DNA of 64,000 nucleotides. Origin: Gammaproteobacteria bacterium. GTDB lineage: Bacteria; Pseudomonadota; Gammaproteobacteria; Steroidobacterales; Steroidobacteraceae. Below, piece after piece: positions 1 through 8,254 of this stretch. The stretch's first letter is position 1. Each line of letters opens with the position of its first letter. The stretch lies in NCBI GenBank assembly GCA_013289615.1, contig JABCZO010000017.1, forward strand, positions 23,641 through 87,640, in the 5' to 3' direction. The notes under the pieces were generated by a model. It was not told where the DNA came from. It saw nothing but the letters and a program-made list of their open reading frames with translations, and did no database searches. Made by a program: the position numbers and the translations under genes.

Positions 1-81
1 GCGGCAGAAATCTTCCGCGGCGAAGCAAGGTACACGCGCGTCGAAAGCGTGAGACTTATGATATGCAGTGCCTGATATATC

Positions 82-108
82 TTGACACCCTACTGCGGCG
101 CATAATAA
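82..108 (+). promoter_or_regulatory. possible promoter upstream of the GntR gene
   Basis: TTGACA at 82-87 is a perfect -35 box. The AT-rich TAATAA at 103-108 could be the -10, but the 15-nt spacing is short. The rest of 1-297 shows no convincing coding sequence and probably serves as the leader of the GntR gene at 298. Confidence 0.3.
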
Positions 109-297
109 ATTTCCGCCAACCCCCTGCGCGACTATAACTAAGGTATTCAAGATGCTGGAGTTTTCGATTGACGCCGGCGTGGCCAGCGCCATTTCAATCA
201 TTCCACCGTCGATACTCAAACGCGCGGCGCGCCGACGCACGCCGCCGATGCGTAGCATCAGCGGCCCTGTGTTGCTTGCCAGCGGAGCGCGGGTCGG

Positions 298-1017
298 ATG
301 AACACGGTGGTAATGGTCGGTCAGAACCGAAGCATGGCGGGACCGCTGGCGCTGGCGCCGCTGAATTCCGTCAGCCTGCGCGATCAGGCGTATGCGCTGC
401 TCAAGGACGCCATCGCCGCTACCGACATCTACGGCGAACGGCGGCCGTTGCGCCTCGACGAACGGCAACTGACGCAGGCGCTCGGCGTGAGCCGCACGCC
501 GGTGCGCGAAGCGTTGTCGATCCTGGAGCAGGAAGGGTTTGTCCGGACGGTTCCGCGCCGTGGGATCTTCATCGTCCGCAAGTCCAAGCGCGAAATCATC
601 GAGATGATCCAGATGTGGGCCGCGCTCGAGGGCATGTCGGCGCGCCTGGCGACGCTGCATGCGCTGGACTCCGAGATCGGCAAGCTGCGCCACCTGTTCG
701 ACGAGTTCGAGAATTCGCCGCCGTCGGCGCACATTAGCGAATATTCGGACGCCAACATCGCGTTTCACCAGATGATCATCCGCCTGGGCGGTTCGCAGCT
801 GATCGCCGACGCCACCAAGAACCTGTTCATCCACGTGCGGGCGATCCGCAAGCTCACGATCTCGCAGGACAACCGCGCGGCGCGCTCGATCGTTGATCAT
901 CTGAACATCATCGAGGCGCTGGAACGGCGCGACACCGAACTGGCCGAGCGGCTCACTCGCCAGCACACGCTCGGTCTGGCGACGCACGTCGAACGCTATT
1001 GCGATTTTCTCGACTAG
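298..1017 (+). CDS. GntR family transcriptional regulator (FadR/FCD subfamily)
   Basis: A 239-residue DNA-binding regulator. Residues about 26-93 form the GntR winged helix, with the signature stretch LGVSRTPVREALSILEQEG followed by the RRGIFI wing. Residues about 97-230 are the all-helical FCD ligand domain with its usual D/H positions (ANIAFHQMI, DHLNIIEAL). FCD regulators usually sense small organic or sugar acids. This fits the downstream glycerate/tartronate operon at 2285-7812, although the LysR gene between them points the other way. ATG 298 is chosen because the winged helix begins shortly after it; no strong Shine-Dalgarno sequence is visible. The effector is unknown. Confidence 0.88.
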   Translation: MNTVVMVGQNRSMAGPLALAPLNSVSLRDQAYALLKDAIAATDIYGERRPLRLDERQLTQALGVSRTPVREALSILEQEGFVRTVPRRGIFIVRKSKREIIEMIQMWAALEGMSARLATLHALDSEIGKLRHLFDEFENSPPSAHISEYSDANIAFHQMIIRLGGSQLIADATKNLFIHVRAIRKLTISQDNRAARSIVDHLNIIEALERRDTELAERLTRQHTLGLATHVERYCDFLD

Positions 1018-1040
1018 AAGGTCTGGCGCGACCTTAAGCT

Positions 1041-2033
1041 CTAGCGCGAACGTCGCGCGCGCGCGTTTCGATGGCGCGCGCGCGGCGACAGCAGTTGCGG
1101 CGGCGCGCCCGATAGCTCGAAGTGCACCAGCCGCTCGATCAGCGCCGCACCTTCGCGCAGCAGATAGTCCTTGAAGGCCACTGCCACCGGCGGCAGGCGC
1201 TTGGTGCGGTTGTGCACCAGATACCAATTGAGCATGGCCGGAAAACCCTGCACGTCGAGCACCACCAGGTTACCGGCCAGCAGATCGAGGCCGATCGTGT
1301 GGGCGGAAAGAAACGCGATGCCCATGCCGGCCACTACCGCCTGCTTGATGGTTTCGGTACTTTGAATCTCCATGCCGATGGTCAGCCGGTTGGTCTGGCG
1401 CCCGAACACCTCGCACATCGAATTCCAGGTATCCGATCCCTGCTCGCGTTGCACGAAGCGCTCGCGGTTCAACGCCGCGCGCGGAATCTGCCGTTTTCCG
1501 GCCAGAGGATGGCTGGGGGCGGCCACGATCACGTAGGGATGAGGCGCGAACGCCACGGCGATCGTGTCCAGGTCGCTCGGCAGCCGCACCATCACGGCAA
1601 GGTCGGTCAGGTTCTCGGCCAGCTGACGCAGCAGCCCTTCGCGATTGTGTACGGTGAGATTGAACGCCACGCCGGGATGGCTGGCGCCGAACTCGGCCAG
1701 CACGCGCGGAAAGAAATAATCCCCGGCGCTGATGACTGCGACATTGAGGCGGCCACCGGTCACCCCCTTGAGGCGCGCCAGCGTGTCTTCCGCCTCCTTC
1801 AACCGCTGCGTGATCCCTTTAGCACACTGCAGCATCTCTTCGCCGGCCGGCGTCAGGTAGTTCTTGCGACCGACCCGCTCGAACAACGGCAGGCCGGCAC
1901 AGGAAGTGAATTGCCTGATCTGGGTCGACACCGCGGGTTGCGATAAATGCAGTTCTTCGGCCGCGCGCGAGAAGTTCATGTGGCGCGCCGCCGCCGCGAA
2001 CACCCGCAGATGGCGCAGCGTCAGGTTCTTCAT
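1041..2033 (-). CDS. LysR family transcriptional regulator, CbbR-like
   Basis: A 330-residue LysR-type regulator. The N-terminal helix-turn-helix lies at about residues 1-60 (LTLRHLRVFAAAARHMNFS, then AAEELHLSQPAVSTQIRQF) and is followed by the type 2 periplasmic-binding-like effector domain. The frame stays open upstream to 2228, but LysR proteins begin just before LRHLRVF, so ATG 2033 is chosen. It is divergent from the metabolic operon starting at 2285, across a 250-nt gap with an AT-rich patch near 2060-2072, the usual arrangement for a LysR activator and its target. The similarity to CbbR is general and does not imply carbon fixation; no cbb genes are present. Confidence 0.88.
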   Translation of the reverse strand: MKNLTLRHLRVFAAAARHMNFSRAAEELHLSQPAVSTQIRQFTSCAGLPLFERVGRKNYLTPAGEEMLQCAKGITQRLKEAEDTLARLKGVTGGRLNVAVISAGDYFFPRVLAEFGASHPGVAFNLTVHNREGLLRQLAENLTDLAVMVRLPSDLDTIAVAFAPHPYVIVAAPSHPLAGKRQIPRAALNRERFVQREQGSDTWNSMCEVFGRQTNRLTIGMEIQSTETIKQAVVAGMGIAFLSAHTIGLDLLAGNLVVLDVQGFPAMLNWYLVHNRTKRLPPVAVAFKDYLLREGAALIERLVHFELSGAPPQLLSPRARHRNARARRSR

Positions 2034-2284
2034 CGGCGACAGCGTACGCGCGCCTGAGGTATATTTAAAATCGTATGGTCGCGATAGATAGCTTTGACTT
2101 TTCCTGGGGTAGCGCCGGGCGTAGGCTTGCTGCCAGTTGTCCGCCGCGGGCGGCGCACTGACGGGCTTGCCGTAGACTATGCTGCTGTAAGGGGGAGCGC
2201 CGCTCGGGCGCCGCGCGATTTCGCGCATGAGGTCATCGCCACTGCTACAACAATAGTAACGGCCCGCTGGGCAGGTAGAGAAGA

Positions 2285-3277
2285 ATGAAGATCGCGATCA
2301 TCGGCGCCGGCGCCATCGGTGGCTACGTCGGCGTGAAACTGGCGCTGGCCGGCGAACACGTTACCTGCATGGTACGCGGGGCGAACCTGGAGGCAATACG
2401 CCGCAGCGGCTTGAAACTGATCATGAGCGACGGCAGCGAGCATGTTGCCGCGGATGTGAAGGCGAGCGACGATTACACTGCCGTGGGCCCGCAGGACCTC
2501 GTGATCCTGGCGGTGAAGGCACACCAGGTCGAGGCGGTTGCCAACGATGTGCCGACACTGTTTGGCCCCGACACCGTCGTGGTGACGATGCAGAACGGCA
2601 TTCCCTACTGGTATTTCCACCGGCACGGCGGTGCACTGGCCGGTACCGTGGTGCGCAGCGTCGATCCCGACGGCGTCATCGGCCGGAAGATTCCCGCCGA
2701 GCGCATCATCGGCTGTGTGGTATATCCGGCAGCGGAGCTGATCGCGCCGGGCGTCGTCAGGCACATCGAAGGCGAGCGATTTCCGCTCGGGGACCTGGAC
2801 GGTTCGAACAGCGCGCGGGTGACGCGGGTCGCCGAATGCTTTAATCGCGCGGGCTTCAAATCCCCGGTGCTCGACAACATTCGGGCCGAGATCTGGCTCA
2901 AGGCCTGGGGCAATCTGACCTTCAATCCGATCAGTGCGCTCACGCGCGCAATGCTGGTCGATATCTGTCAGTTTCCGCCCACGCGGGCGCTGGCTGAGGC
3001 GATGATGACCGAGGCGCAGGCGGTGGCTGGCAAACTGGGTATCAGCTTTCGTGTGCCACTGGAGAAGCGCATCGCCGGTGCGGAAAAAGTCGGCAAGCAC
3101 AAGACCTCCATGCTGCAGGACATCGAGGCCGAACGACCGCCGGAAATCGAGGCGCTGGTCGGATCGGTGGTGGAACTGGGCCGACTGACGCACACCCCGA
3201 CACCCAACATCGACGCGGTGTACGCACTGGCTGGCCTGCTGGCACGCACGATTGCGGCCAACCGTCGCGGGACATGA
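2285..3277 (+). CDS. ketopantoate reductase family oxidoreductase (PanE/ApbA-like)
   Basis: A 330-residue NAD(P)-dependent 2-oxoacid reductase of the PanE fold. It opens with a Rossmann motif (GAGAIGG), keeps the VKAHQ lysine and MQNGI asparagine, and has the C-terminal helical motif EIWLKAWGNLTFNP with the catalytic lysine and asparagine. Its position as first gene of a hyi-glxR-glycerate kinase operon argues against pantothenate synthesis. More likely it acts on a sugar-acid-derived 2-oxoacid or 2-hydroxyacid (inference). The downstream FAH-family gene starts within a few bases of its stop. The exact substrate cannot be read from sequence. Confidence 0.85.
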   Translation: MKIAIIGAGAIGGYVGVKLALAGEHVTCMVRGANLEAIRRSGLKLIMSDGSEHVAADVKASDDYTAVGPQDLVILAVKAHQVEAVANDVPTLFGPDTVVVTMQNGIPYWYFHRHGGALAGTVVRSVDPDGVIGRKIPAERIIGCVVYPAAELIAPGVVRHIEGERFPLGDLDGSNSARVTRVAECFNRAGFKSPVLDNIRAEIWLKAWGNLTFNPISALTRAMLVDICQFPPTRALAEAMMTEAQAVAGKLGISFRVPLEKRIAGAEKVGKHKTSMLQDIEAERPPEIEALVGSVVELGRLTHTPTPNIDAVYALAGLLARTIAANRRGT

Positions 3278-3281
3278 GCCG

Positions 3282-4076
3282 GTGACGCACTGGGCGCGTT
3301 TCAGGGCCGCGGGCGATCGTGCCGGCTTCGGCGTGCTGGACCAGCACGGAATCATCGAATATCAGGGCAACCTGTTTGAGCACCCGACGCCAACGGGCAG
3401 CATCGTCCCCAATGGCGCCTTTACACTGCAGTGTCCCTGCGCACCCTCCAAGATCATCGCGCTGTGGAATAACTTTCGTGCGCTCGGCTTAAAGCTTGGC
3501 AAGCCGGTGCCCTTGCATCCGCTGTTTCTGATCAAGCCGGCGAGCTCGGTTGCCGGTCCGGGTGAGCCGATACGGCGGCCGCTCGCCTACAGCGGCAAGA
3601 TTGCGTATGAGGGCGAACTCGGCATCGTGATCGGTAAGCGCTGCAAGGATGTACCGGTGAGCGGTGCGGGCGATTGCATATTTGGCTACACCTGCGTCAA
3701 CGACGTTACCGCCGGCGAGGTGCTCAACGAGAATGTCGACTTTGTGCAGTGGTGCAGGGCCAAGAGCTACGATACCTTCGGCTGCCTTGGACCGGTGATC
3801 GCCGCAGACCTGGACTGGAGCAGCGCGCGCGTCGTCACCCGCGTAGACGGTGTTGAGCGTCAGAACTTCCCGCTTTCCGACATGATCTTTTCGCCGCTGG
3901 AGCTGGTGAGCCAGATCTCGCACGACATGTCGCTGCTGCCGGGCGATGTGATCGCCTGCGGCACGTCGCTGGGCATCGGGTCGATCAAGGACGGCGCCAG
4001 CGTCGCGATCACGATCGACGGCATCGGCTCGCTGGTGAACACACTGCAAGCATGCCGAAATTCAACGCCAATCTGA
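3282..4076 (+). CDS. fumarylacetoacetate hydrolase (FAH) family protein
   Basis: About 264 residues from GTG 3282; an in-frame ATG at 3252 overlapping the upstream gene is possible. The FAH fold is recognised from the AYEGELGIVIGKRC block, which supplies acidic metal ligands, and FGYTCVNDVTAGEV. The family covers C-C bond hydrolases, decarboxylases and hydratases acting on 2-oxoacids such as 2-keto-3-deoxy sugar acids. Beside a PanE-like reductase and hydroxypyruvate isomerase it may process a 2-oxo sugar acid into a C3 unit (inference). Its 3' end overlaps the next gene by 25 nt, so translation is probably coupled. Confidence 0.85.
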   Translation: MTHWARFRAAGDRAGFGVLDQHGIIEYQGNLFEHPTPTGSIVPNGAFTLQCPCAPSKIIALWNNFRALGLKLGKPVPLHPLFLIKPASSVAGPGEPIRRPLAYSGKIAYEGELGIVIGKRCKDVPVSGAGDCIFGYTCVNDVTAGEVLNENVDFVQWCRAKSYDTFGCLGPVIAADLDWSSARVVTRVDGVERQNFPLSDMIFSPLELVSQISHDMSLLPGDVIACGTSLGIGSIKDGASVAITIDGIGSLVNTLQACRNSTPI

Positions 4077-4828
4077 CAATGCTGTTCAACGAGCTCGATT
4101 TCCTGGAGCGCTTCGGGGCGGCAAGAGACGCGGGCTTTCGGGGCGTGGAGTACCTGTTTCCATACGCCTATCACAAGCACGATCTGGTCGAGCGGCTGCA
4201 GCTCAACGGGCTCACGCAGGTACTGCATAATCTGCCGGCCGGCGACTGGGCCGCCGGCGAACGCGGTATCGCCTGCCTGCCCGAGCGCATCGGTGAATTT
4301 CAGGACGGGGTCGGCACCGCGATCGAGTATGCGCAGGCGCTGCAATGCACTCAGCTCAACTGCCTGGCAGGCATTGCGCCCCGAGGGCTCGACCCAGCGA
4401 CGCTGCACGACACACTGGTTCGCAACCTGCGCTTCGCCGCGACTGAGCTCGGGCGCGTCGGCATCCGATTGCTGGTGGAGCCGTGCAATACGCGCGACCT
4501 GCCAGGATTTTTTCTGAACCGCTCGCAGCAGGCGCTCGATCTCATCGATGCCGTCGGCTCGGACAATCTGTTCCTGCAATACGACATCTACCATATGCAG
4601 GTGATGGAAGGGAACCTGGCGTCGAGCATAGAGCGTCACCTGAACCGGATCCGTCATCTGCAGATCGCCGACAATCCCGGCCGCGGGGAACCGGGCACCG
4701 GCGAGATCAATTATCCATTCCTGTTCGCATTCATCGACCGGCTTGGCTATGGCGGCTGGATCGGTTGCGAATACAAGCCAGTCAAAGGTACCGTGCAGGG
4801 ACTGGGGTGGATCAAGCCCTATCTGTGA
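4052..4828 (+). CDS. hyi: hydroxypyruvate isomerase
   Basis: A 258-residue TIM-barrel isomerase interconverting hydroxypyruvate and tartronate semialdehyde. Metal and catalytic residues are visible in LLVEPCNTRD, FLQYDIYHMQ, the GRGEPGTGEINYPFLF block and IGCEYKP. The opening MPKFNANLTMLFNELDFLERF is typical of Hyi/OtnI, and the length is normal for the family. OtnI-type 2-oxo-tetronate isomerases are close relatives, but the next two genes, tartronate semialdehyde reductase and glycerate kinase, favour the hydroxypyruvate role. It overlaps the FAH gene and lies 14 nt before glxR. Confidence 0.9.
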   Translation: MPKFNANLTMLFNELDFLERFGAARDAGFRGVEYLFPYAYHKHDLVERLQLNGLTQVLHNLPAGDWAAGERGIACLPERIGEFQDGVGTAIEYAQALQCTQLNCLAGIAPRGLDPATLHDTLVRNLRFAATELGRVGIRLLVEPCNTRDLPGFFLNRSQQALDLIDAVGSDNLFLQYDIYHMQVMEGNLASSIERHLNRIRHLQIADNPGRGEPGTGEINYPFLFAFIDRLGYGGWIGCEYKPVKGTVQGLGWIKPYL

Positions 4829-4842
4829 CGTCCGGAAGCAGT

Positions 4843-5736
4843 ATGAGCAAAGTCGGTTTCGTCGGCTTAGGGGTAATGGGCAGACCGATGGCAGCGCATC
4901 TGCGCACCGCCTCGCACGAGCTGTATGTTCATGACCATAAGCCCGCTCCGCAATCACTGGTTGCGCAGGGGGCAGTCGACTGCGCATCGGGCCAAGCGGT
5001 GGCCGAGCGCGCCGACATCATCATCACGATGCTGCCCGATACCCCGCACGTGGCGGCGGCGTTATTCGGCGCCGCCGGCGTCGCCGGGGGCCTGTCGGCC
5101 GGCAAGATCGTGGTGGACATGAGTTCCATCTCTCCGATCGAGACCAGGGAATTTGCAAAAAGGATCAATTCGCTGGGTTGCCAGTACCTGGACGCACCGG
5201 TGTCGGGCGGTGAGGTCGGTGCCAAAGCCGCGAGCCTGACTATCATGGTCGGGGGACCGGAGGATGCCTTTGCGAAGGTGCGGCCGCTGTTCGAACTGAT
5301 GGGCAAGAACATCACGCGGGTCGGCGGCACCGGCGATGGGCAGACCTGCAAGGTGGCAAATCAGATCATCGTCGCGCTGACGATCGAGGCGGTTGGCGAA
5401 GCGCTGCTGTTCGCCTCCAGGATGGGCGCGGATGCCAGCAAGGTGCGCCAGGCGCTTATGGGCGGCTTTGCGTCCTCACGGGTCCTGGAAGTGCATGGCG
5501 AGCGGATGATCAAGCGCAGTTTCGATCCGGGCTTCCGCATTGAGCTGCACCAGAAGGATTTGAATCTGGCGCTGACTGCGGCGCGCGAAGTGGGGCTTTC
5601 GCTGCCCAATACCGCGAGTACCCAGCAGCTGTTCAACGCTTGCGCGGCAAACGGCGGCAAGGCCTGGGATCATTCGGCCATGGTGCGTGCACTCGAGTTG
5701 CTGGCGCGATACCAGATTGGAGCAGCGCCGCCGTGA
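4843..5736 (+). CDS. glxR: 2-hydroxy-3-oxopropionate (tartronate semialdehyde) reductase
   Basis: A 297-residue beta-hydroxyacid dehydrogenase reducing tartronate semialdehyde to D-glycerate with NAD(P)H. The Rossmann motif GFVGLGVMGRPMA, the substrate loop DAPVSGGEVGA and the catalytic-lysine segment TCKVANQIIV are all present. ATG 4843 begins exactly at the conserved MSKVGFVGLG. It receives product from hyi and feeds the glycerate kinase, whose GTG overlaps its stop by 4 nt. The garR paralogue has the same activity; the hyi neighbour favours the glxR name. Confidence 0.9.
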   Translation: MSKVGFVGLGVMGRPMAAHLRTASHELYVHDHKPAPQSLVAQGAVDCASGQAVAERADIIITMLPDTPHVAAALFGAAGVAGGLSAGKIVVDMSSISPIETREFAKRINSLGCQYLDAPVSGGEVGAKAASLTIMVGGPEDAFAKVRPLFELMGKNITRVGGTGDGQTCKVANQIIVALTIEAVGEALLFASRMGADASKVRQALMGGFASSRVLEVHGERMIKRSFDPGFRIELHQKDLNLALTAAREVGLSLPNTASTQQLFNACAANGGKAWDHSAMVRALELLARYQIGAAPP

Positions 5737-7025
5737 ACCCGGACAGCGGGCCGCGCGCGCTGCTGCGGGCGATGTTTGACGCTGCGATCGACGCCGCGCA
5801 ACCCGCGCTGTGCGTGCCACGCCACCTGCCTTCGCCTCCGCGCGGCCGGCTGGTGGTGATCGGCGCCGGCAAGGCATCGGCGGCAATGGCACGTGCGGTC
5901 GAAGACAACTGGCGCGGCGAGCTGTCGGGAGTCGTGGTAACGCGCTATGGCTACAGCGTGCCCTGCCAGCGCATCGACATCGTCGAGGCAGCGCATCCGG
6001 TGCCGGACGCGGCCAGCGTGGCCGCATCGGAACGCATCCTGGCAGCGGTGCGGGACCTGCGACCGGAGGATCTGGTGCTGTGCCTGATCTCCGGCGGCGC
6101 CTCCGCATTGCTGGTGCGTCCGCTTCCAGGCCTGACGCTCGAGGACAAGCAGGCGGTCAACCGTGCGCTGCTGAAGTCCGGCGCCACGATCCGCGAGATG
6201 AACTGCGTGCGCCGGCATCTGTCCGGGATCAAGGGTGGACGGCTGGGCGCGGCCTGTCACCCGGCGAAGCTAATCACCCTGCTGATCTCCGACGTGCCGG
6301 GGGACAACCCGGTGGATATCGGTTCCGGCCCGACCGTGGCCGATCCTACCACCTGCGCCGACGCACTGGTGATCCTGCGGCGATACGCGATCGAGGTGTC
6401 GCCGCAGGTGCGCGAAACTCTGGAAAGCGGCCGCGGCGAGACACCGAAGCCCGGCGATGCACGGCTGGCCGGCGCCGAGACGCGGATCATCGCGACCCCG
6501 CAGATGGCGCTGGAGGCCGCCGCCGAGGTCGCAAACCGCGCGGGCGTCGCGGCGCTGATCCTCAGCGACAGCATCGAGGGTGAGGCGCGCGAGGTCGGCA
6601 AAGTCATGGCGGCTATCGCGCGCCAGGTGGTAACGCATGGAGAACCGTGCGCCGCTCCCTGCGTGCTGCTGTCGGGCGGCGAGACCACGGTAACCGTGCA
6701 CGGAGACGGCCGTGGCGGCCGCAATGTCGAGTTCCTGCTGGCATTGGGGATCGCGCTTGATCGACAGGCCGGTGTCTACGCGATTGCCGGGGATACCGAT
6801 GGCGTCGACGGCACCGAAGAAGTAGCCGGCGCGCATTTGGCTCCCGACAGCCTGGCGCGCGCCCTGGCCAAGGGCATTAACGCCCGCAATAGCCTAGCTA
6901 ATAATGACGGGCACAGCTTCTTCGAAGCCATCGGCGATGCCGTGATCACCGGACCGACGCTCACCAACGTGAACGATTTCAGGGCGATTTTCATTACCGA
7001 AAGCGGCGCGCCGGCCGCAGGATGA
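5733..7025 (+). CDS. glycerate 2-kinase (MOFRL/TtuD family)
   Basis: About 430 residues from GTG 5733, which overlaps the glxR stop as GTGA. The N-terminal DUF4147 domain shows the VVIGAGKASAAMA nucleotide fold, LCLISGGASALLVRP and the RRHLSGIKGGRL block. The C-terminal MOFRL domain shows LLSGGETTVTV, GGRNVEFLLALGIALD and AGDTDGVDG. The enzyme phosphorylates D-glycerate to 2-phosphoglycerate, which enters lower glycolysis, completing hyi-glxR-kinase. An ATG at 5640 in the same frame lies inside glxR and would add 31 atypical residues. Confidence 0.9.
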   Translation: MNPDSGPRALLRAMFDAAIDAAQPALCVPRHLPSPPRGRLVVIGAGKASAAMARAVEDNWRGELSGVVVTRYGYSVPCQRIDIVEAAHPVPDAASVAASERILAAVRDLRPEDLVLCLISGGASALLVRPLPGLTLEDKQAVNRALLKSGATIREMNCVRRHLSGIKGGRLGAACHPAKLITLLISDVPGDNPVDIGSGPTVADPTTCADALVILRRYAIEVSPQVRETLESGRGETPKPGDARLAGAETRIIATPQMALEAAAEVANRAGVAALILSDSIEGEAREVGKVMAAIARQVVTHGEPCAAPCVLLSGGETTVTVHGDGRGGRNVEFLLALGIALDRQAGVYAIAGDTDGVDGTEEVAGAHLAPDSLARALAKGINARNSLANNDGHSFFEAIGDAVITGPTLTNVNDFRAIFITESGAPAAG

Positions 7026-7032
7026 AGAGTGC

Positions 7033-7812
7033 ATGACGCGAGACGATTCATGGGCGCAGGGCAGGGTGGCGTTGGTCACCGGTGCCACCGCCGGCATGGG
7101 CCGCGGCCTGGCGATCAGACTGCTGAAGGCCGGCGCGCGCGTCATCGCCACCGGTCGGCGCCTGGAGCGTCTCCGGGCGCTGGAACACGAAGCCGGGTCG
7201 CAGCGGCTGCTGACGCGCGTGCTGGACGTGCGATCGGCGCCCTCGCTGCAGGCGTGCCTGGAGGGCCTTCCGGAGGACTTCAGCGCCATCGACACGCTGA
7301 TCAATAACGCCGGACTTGCGCTAGGGCTGAGCAAGGCACACGAGGCCGAGATCGCGGACTGGGAGACCATGATCCAGACCAACGTATTGGGTCTGACCCG
7401 GGTGACGCGGGCGATCCTGCCAGGCATGGTGGCGCGAAATCGCGGCGACATTATCAACATGTCATCGGTGGCGGCCACCTATCCGTATCCGGGCGGAAAT
7501 GTCTATGGCGCGACCAAGGCCTATGTGCGCCAGCTGTCGCTGAATCTGAGTGCCGATCTGCTGGGGACCGCGATTCGCGTGACCTCGGTGGAACTGGGCT
7601 TGTGCGAGACGGAGTTCTCGCTGGTGCGCTTCAAGGGTGATGCGGCCGCGGCGCGCGCCCCGTATGTCGGCATGCGGCCACTGGTGACGCAGGACGTGGT
7701 CGACGTTGTCGAGTCGATACTGCGGCTGCCCGCGCACGTGAACGTCAACGCCATCGAAGTGATGCCGGTGCAGCAGTCGTTTGCGGCGCTGGCGGTGGAT
7801 CGCAAAGCCTGA
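7033..7812 (+). CDS. short-chain dehydrogenase (YdfG-like 3-hydroxyacid dehydrogenase)
   Basis: A 259-residue SDR with TGATAGMG for cofactor binding, NNAG, and the SSVAATYPYPGGNVYGATKAY active site (Ser, Tyr, Lys). The C-terminus, with TEFSLVRFKGD and LPAHVNVNAIEVMPVQQSF, closely follows YdfG, the NADP-dependent dehydrogenase of serine, allo-threonine and 3-hydroxyacids. The usual SVEPGL is SVELGL here. It is the last gene of the operon, 7 nt after the glycerate kinase, and may oxidise a 3-hydroxyacid or reduce a semialdehyde in the same pathway. Confidence 0.88.
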   Translation: MTRDDSWAQGRVALVTGATAGMGRGLAIRLLKAGARVIATGRRLERLRALEHEAGSQRLLTRVLDVRSAPSLQACLEGLPEDFSAIDTLINNAGLALGLSKAHEAEIADWETMIQTNVLGLTRVTRAILPGMVARNRGDIINMSSVAATYPYPGGNVYGATKAYVRQLSLNLSADLLGTAIRVTSVELGLCETEFSLVRFKGDAAAARAPYVGMRPLVTQDVVDVVESILRLPAHVNVNAIEVMPVQQSFAALAVDRKA

Positions 7813-7893
7813 CACGCGCCGCGCGCGTCGATTGCATTGGTGTCTATGGCAATGCGCTCGGACCCGGCAGGCGCGGGCGCATGGCACTCGCGC

Positions 7894-7929
7894 TTGACAG
7901 TAGGTAAGTAATTACTTACCGTAAGTCAT
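7894..7929 (+). promoter_or_regulatory. arsR promoter, apparently leaderless
   Basis: TTGACA at 7894-7899 is a consensus -35 box. With a 17-nt spacer the -10 falls at 7917-7922 (TACCGT, 3 of 6 matches), which places the transcription start at or next to ATG 7928. No Shine-Dalgarno sequence precedes that ATG. The promoter is buried in the palindromes at 7903-7936. Confidence 0.45.
7903..7920. promoter_or_regulatory. 18-bp palindrome, proximal ArsR operator
   Basis: GGTAAGTAATTACTTACC is a perfect 18-bp palindrome between the -35 and -10 boxes of the arsR promoter. It shares half-site GTAAGT/ACTTAC with the adjacent palindrome at 7921-7936. Autoregulation by the ArsR protein is inferred. Confidence 0.7.
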
Positions 7930-7936
7930 GACTTAC
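7921..7936. promoter_or_regulatory. 16-bp palindrome spanning the arsR start codon
   Basis: GTAAGTCATGACTTAC is a perfect 16-bp palindrome whose centre contains ATG 7928, so the first codons of arsR form half of the site. It abuts the 18-bp palindrome with the same half-sites. Confidence 0.7.
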
Positions 7937-8254
7937 GCACTGGCACTGCAGTGTCTTGGCGATCCAATGCGGCGCCGGTTATTCGAGAAGCTGCGCGCCG
8001 GGTCGGCATCGGTAGGGGTGCTGGCGAAGGGCCTGCCGGTGAGCCGGCCGGCCGTATCCCAGCACCTGAAGGCGCTGAAGCGAGCCGGACTGGTGAAAGA
8101 CCGCCCCGAAGGCACCCGCAGGGTCTACTTCATCGATCCTGAGGGGCTCGGCCCGTTGCGTGTATGGCTCGATCAGTTCTGGGACCGGGCGCTCGAGTCG
8201 TTCAAGCAGGAAGTGGGAAAGACGGCTGGCCGCGGACCAAGGAGAACACCCTGA
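7928..8254 (+). CDS. ArsR family winged-helix regulator
   Basis: A 108-residue ArsR/SmtB-type repressor. The winged helix covers about residues 7-85, with DPMRRRLFEKLRAG and the recognition helix VSRPAVSQHLKALKRAGLV followed by the wing GTRRVYFID. No cysteine pairs suggest a metal sensor. It belongs to the ArsR group that sits before SRPBCC genes, as here. Translation starts inside a palindrome on what looks like a leaderless transcript. Its stop overlaps the next gene as CTGA. Confidence 0.88.
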   Translation: MTYALALQCLGDPMRRRLFEKLRAGSASVGVLAKGLPVSRPAVSQHLKALKRAGLVKDRPEGTRRVYFIDPEGLGPLRVWLDQFWDRALESFKQEVGKTAGRGPRRTP

